Shown here: positions 5,539-6,876 of the stretch, piece after piece
How positions within the stretch are numbered: position 1 is the first letter of the stretch
How the letters are laid out: each line of letters opens with the position of its first letter
Origin: Chloroflexota bacterium
GTDB lineage: Bacteria; Chloroflexota; Limnocylindria; Limnocylindrales; CSP1-4
Assembly: GCA_016200745.1 (NCBI GenBank)
Contig: JACQEF010000103.1
Coordinates: 1-6,876 of the forward strand
Reading direction: 5' to 3'
Length of the DNA: 6,876 nt
Position numbers and translations under genes: made by a program
The notes under the pieces: model-generated
Database searches by the model: none
The model's input: the letters and a program-made list of their open reading frames with translations, nothing else
What the model was told of the DNA's origin: nothing

Positions 5539-6192
5539 CTATCTGGCCTTGTCGCTCCATTGGGCGCCGCCCATCGACCCGCCCGGCAGCTTCTCGTGGC
5601 GCTCGCCCGTTCGCGCGTCCACCTGGTCGACGCCTCGCAGGTAGGCCCGGTTGACGAGGATGACGTGGGTGTCCGGCGGACTCACCGTCTTCCCGTCGAT
5701 CGTCGCCGTCGGCTCCAGCACGGGCAGGAACATGTCGTTGGATCGATCGAGGAGCCGGACCGGCTCGTAGCCCGGGTAGAGCTGGACGGTCCCGACCACT
5801 CGGTACGGCGGGACCTCCAGGGCCACCTCGTACGACACCTTGTGGACGCGATGGGCCGATCGCTCCTGCTCCGACATTGGCGGCAGGGAATCCTCGCCGG
5901 CCAGGACCAGCACGAGGTCGTACGGGTCCACCGTCCTGATGCCCGGTGCGGGGGCCAACGGTTCGTTCCCGTCGACCGGCGCCCATTGCACGTCGGCCAG
6001 CGCGATCGGCTCACGCTTGTTGAGCGCGTCGGACAGGCGGCCCTCGACGAGCATGCGCCCGACCAGCCGCCACTCCTCGGTCATCCCGTCGAAGGCGATG
6101 CCGGCCGCAGCCTCGACCGGGGCCGGCGTCACCGCCGTTTCCGCGGTCGCCGCCGGCGGCTCCTTCCGCCGTCTCAGGAAATCGAACGGCAC
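5539..6192 (-). CDS. Unknown protein with an apparent tandem domain duplication, coupled to acs
   Basis: 217 residues from a GTG one base after the acs stop codon. I do not recognise a characterised family, though it resembles uncharacterised small beta-rich domains seen in Chloroflexota-type genomes. Residues 1-30 are a basic start (FLRRRK) and an Ala/Pro linker. The rest looks like two copies of one unit. Copy 1 (about 40-104) has WRLVGRMLVEGRLSDALN, then PIALADVQWAPVDG and DLVLVLAGEDSL. Copy 2 (about 129-188) has YRVVGTVQLYPGYEPVRLLDRSN, then FLPVLEPTATIDG and THVILVNRAYL. Shared features are R-(L/V)-V-G, R-L-x-D-x-x-N/S-N, a hydrophobic P-(I/V) strand, D-G, and a final hydrophobic strand. 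There is no signal peptide or transmembrane helix. A GGAGGA five bases before the GTG overlaps the acs end, so translation is probably coupled. A role linked to acetyl-CoA synthetase is suggested by position only. It ends in TAG at 5539-5541. Confidence 0.82.
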   Translation of the reverse strand: MPFDFLRRRKEPPAATAETAVTPAPVEAAAGIAFDGMTEEWRLVGRMLVEGRLSDALNKREPIALADVQWAPVDGNEPLAPAPGIRTVDPYDLVLVLAGEDSLPPMSEQERSAHRVHKVSYEVALEVPPYRVVGTVQLYPGYEPVRLLDRSNDMFLPVLEPTATIDGKTVSPPDTHVILVNRAYLRGVDQVDARTGERHEKLPGGSMGGAQWSDKAR

Positions 6193-6193
6193 G

Positions 6194-6876
6194 TCATTCC
6201 TCCGCCGCGCCCGTGTTGTCCCGGATGATATCCACGACGGTGGCGTCGGCCAGCGTGGTCGTGTCGCCGAGAACCCGCCCCTCGGCGATGTCGCGCAGCA
6301 GGCGGCGCATGATCTTGCCCGACCTCGTCTTGGGCAGGTCGGGCACGAACATCAGGAACTTCGGCCGCGCGATCGGGCCGATCACGTAGGCGACGTGCTC
6401 GCGAAGCTGGAGCGCCAGCGCGTCCGAGGGCTCCTGGTCGGCCTTGAGGATCACGAAGGCAAAGATCGCCTGACCGCTGATCTCGTCCTTCTTGCCGACG
6501 ACCGCGGCCTCGGCGACCGAGCGGTGGTCGACCAGGGCCGACTCGACCTCGGTCGTCGAGATCCGATGGCCGGCCACGTTCATGACGTCATCGACGCGCC
6601 CGAGCAGCCACAGGTAGCCGTCGGCGTCGCGCTTGGCACCGTCGCCTGCGAAGTACATCCCCGGGAAGCGGCTCCAGTAGGTCTCCCTGTAGCGGGCCGG
6701 GTCGCCGTAGATGCCGCGGAGCATCGCCGGCCACGGCCGCTTCAGCACCAGGTAGCCTCCGCCGCCCTTCGGGACCGAGTTGCCGTCGGCGTCGACCACG
6801 TCGGCGTCGATACCAGGAAACGGGAACGTCGCCGAGCCCGGTTTCGTGGTGGTCACCCCGGGCAGCGGCGTGATCA
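6194..6876 (-). CDS. acs: Acetyl-CoA synthetase (AMP-forming), C-terminal part (5' end outside window)
   Basis: Acs activates acetate with ATP and CoA to acetyl-CoA via acetyl-AMP in the cytosol. About 226 residues are visible, with the frame open to the right edge; the GTG at 6856 is internal. The edge begins with ITPLPG followed by TKPGSATFPFPGI, the acetyl-CoA synthetase segment that shapes the small acyl pocket. Next come YWSRFPGMYFAGDGA with the ribose-binding Asp, GRVDDVMNVAGHRI with the hinge Asp between the large and C-terminal domains, and PKTRSGKIMRR with the catalytic lysine (codon 6314-6316) that is commonly acetylated to switch Acs off. The C-terminus (LGDTTTLADATVVDII) matches the normal end of the family, so the gene is complete on this side. 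It is the upstream gene of a two-gene unit with the duplicated-domain protein that begins one base after the TGA. Confidence 0.95.
   Translation of the reverse strand, partial: ITPLPGVTTTKPGSATFPFPGIDADVVDADGNSVPKGGGGYLVLKRPWPAMLRGIYGDPARYRETYWSRFPGMYFAGDGAKRDADGYLWLLGRVDDVMNVAGHRISTTEVESALVDHRSVAEAAVVGKKDEISGQAIFAFVILKADQEPSDALALQLREHVAYVIGPIARPKFLMFVPDLPKTRSGKIMRRLLRDIAEGRVLGDTTTLADATVVDIIRDNTGAAEE
6198..6203 (-). promoter_or_regulatory. Ribosome binding site of the acs-coupled gene
   Basis: The plus strand reads tcctcc, giving GGAGGA in the transcript five bases before the GTG at 6192. It lies inside the last codons of acs, supporting both the GTG start and translational coupling. Confidence 0.7.

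Noticed and set aside
1..6876. CRISPR arrays, tRNA or rRNA genes, transposases
   Set aside because: No regularly spaced repeats, cloverleaf-like segments, rRNA motifs or transposase motifs were found on reading both strands.

Overview
This is a GC-rich window (about 70% by eye) with dense bacterial gene packing, frequent GTG/TTG starts and strong G/C bias at third codon positions. The gene content is a cysteine-tailed ThyX, a mycobacterial-like trimeric-type purine nucleoside phosphorylase, MoaA, an orphan CpaE/MinD-like ATPase and acetyl-CoA synthetase. This would suit a high-GC Chloroflexota lineage (Limnocylindria-like) or a deep actinobacterium. The assignment is inference from protein flavour only; no rRNA or other taxonomic marker is present.

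Layout from left to right: (1) 1-369 (+) is the 3' end of thyX (flavin-dependent thymidylate synthase), running in from the left edge. (2) 362-1249 (-) is a purine nucleoside phosphorylase whose stop overlaps the thyX stop tail to tail by 8 bp. (3) 1250-1627 is a 378-bp non-coding gap; its moaA-proximal end carries four DnaA-box-like 9-mers within 93 bp. (4) 1628-2677 (-) is moaA (GTP 3',8-cyclase). (5) 2678-2874 is a divergent intergenic region with a 10+10 bp inverted repeat, a perfect 12-bp palindrome and a 7-bp-stem hairpin. (6) 2875-4113 (+) is an acidic, disordered and coiled-coil protein with a small folded C-terminal domain. (7) 4145-5374 (+) is a degenerate-receiver plus MinD/ParA-type ATPase fusion, 31 bp downstream and probably in the same operon. 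(8) 5375-5538 is a convergent gap with direct and inverted repeats. (9) 5539-6192 (-) is an unrecognised protein that appears to contain two copies of one domain. (10) 6194-6876 (-) is the C-terminal third of acetyl-CoA synthetase, entering from the right edge and translationally coupled to the unknown gene.

Functionally, the left part holds nucleotide metabolism (dTMP synthesis, purine salvage) and molybdenum-cofactor synthesis; the right edge holds acetate activation. The part least explained by known pathways is the two-gene unit at 2875-5374: a filament- or scaffold-like coiled-coil protein and a positioning-type ATPase, without the pilus, flagellar or chromosome-partition genes that usually accompany such ATPases. 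It is the best candidate here for an undescribed spatial-organisation system. The DnaA-box cluster and the acs-coupled duplicated-domain protein are the next most interesting items.
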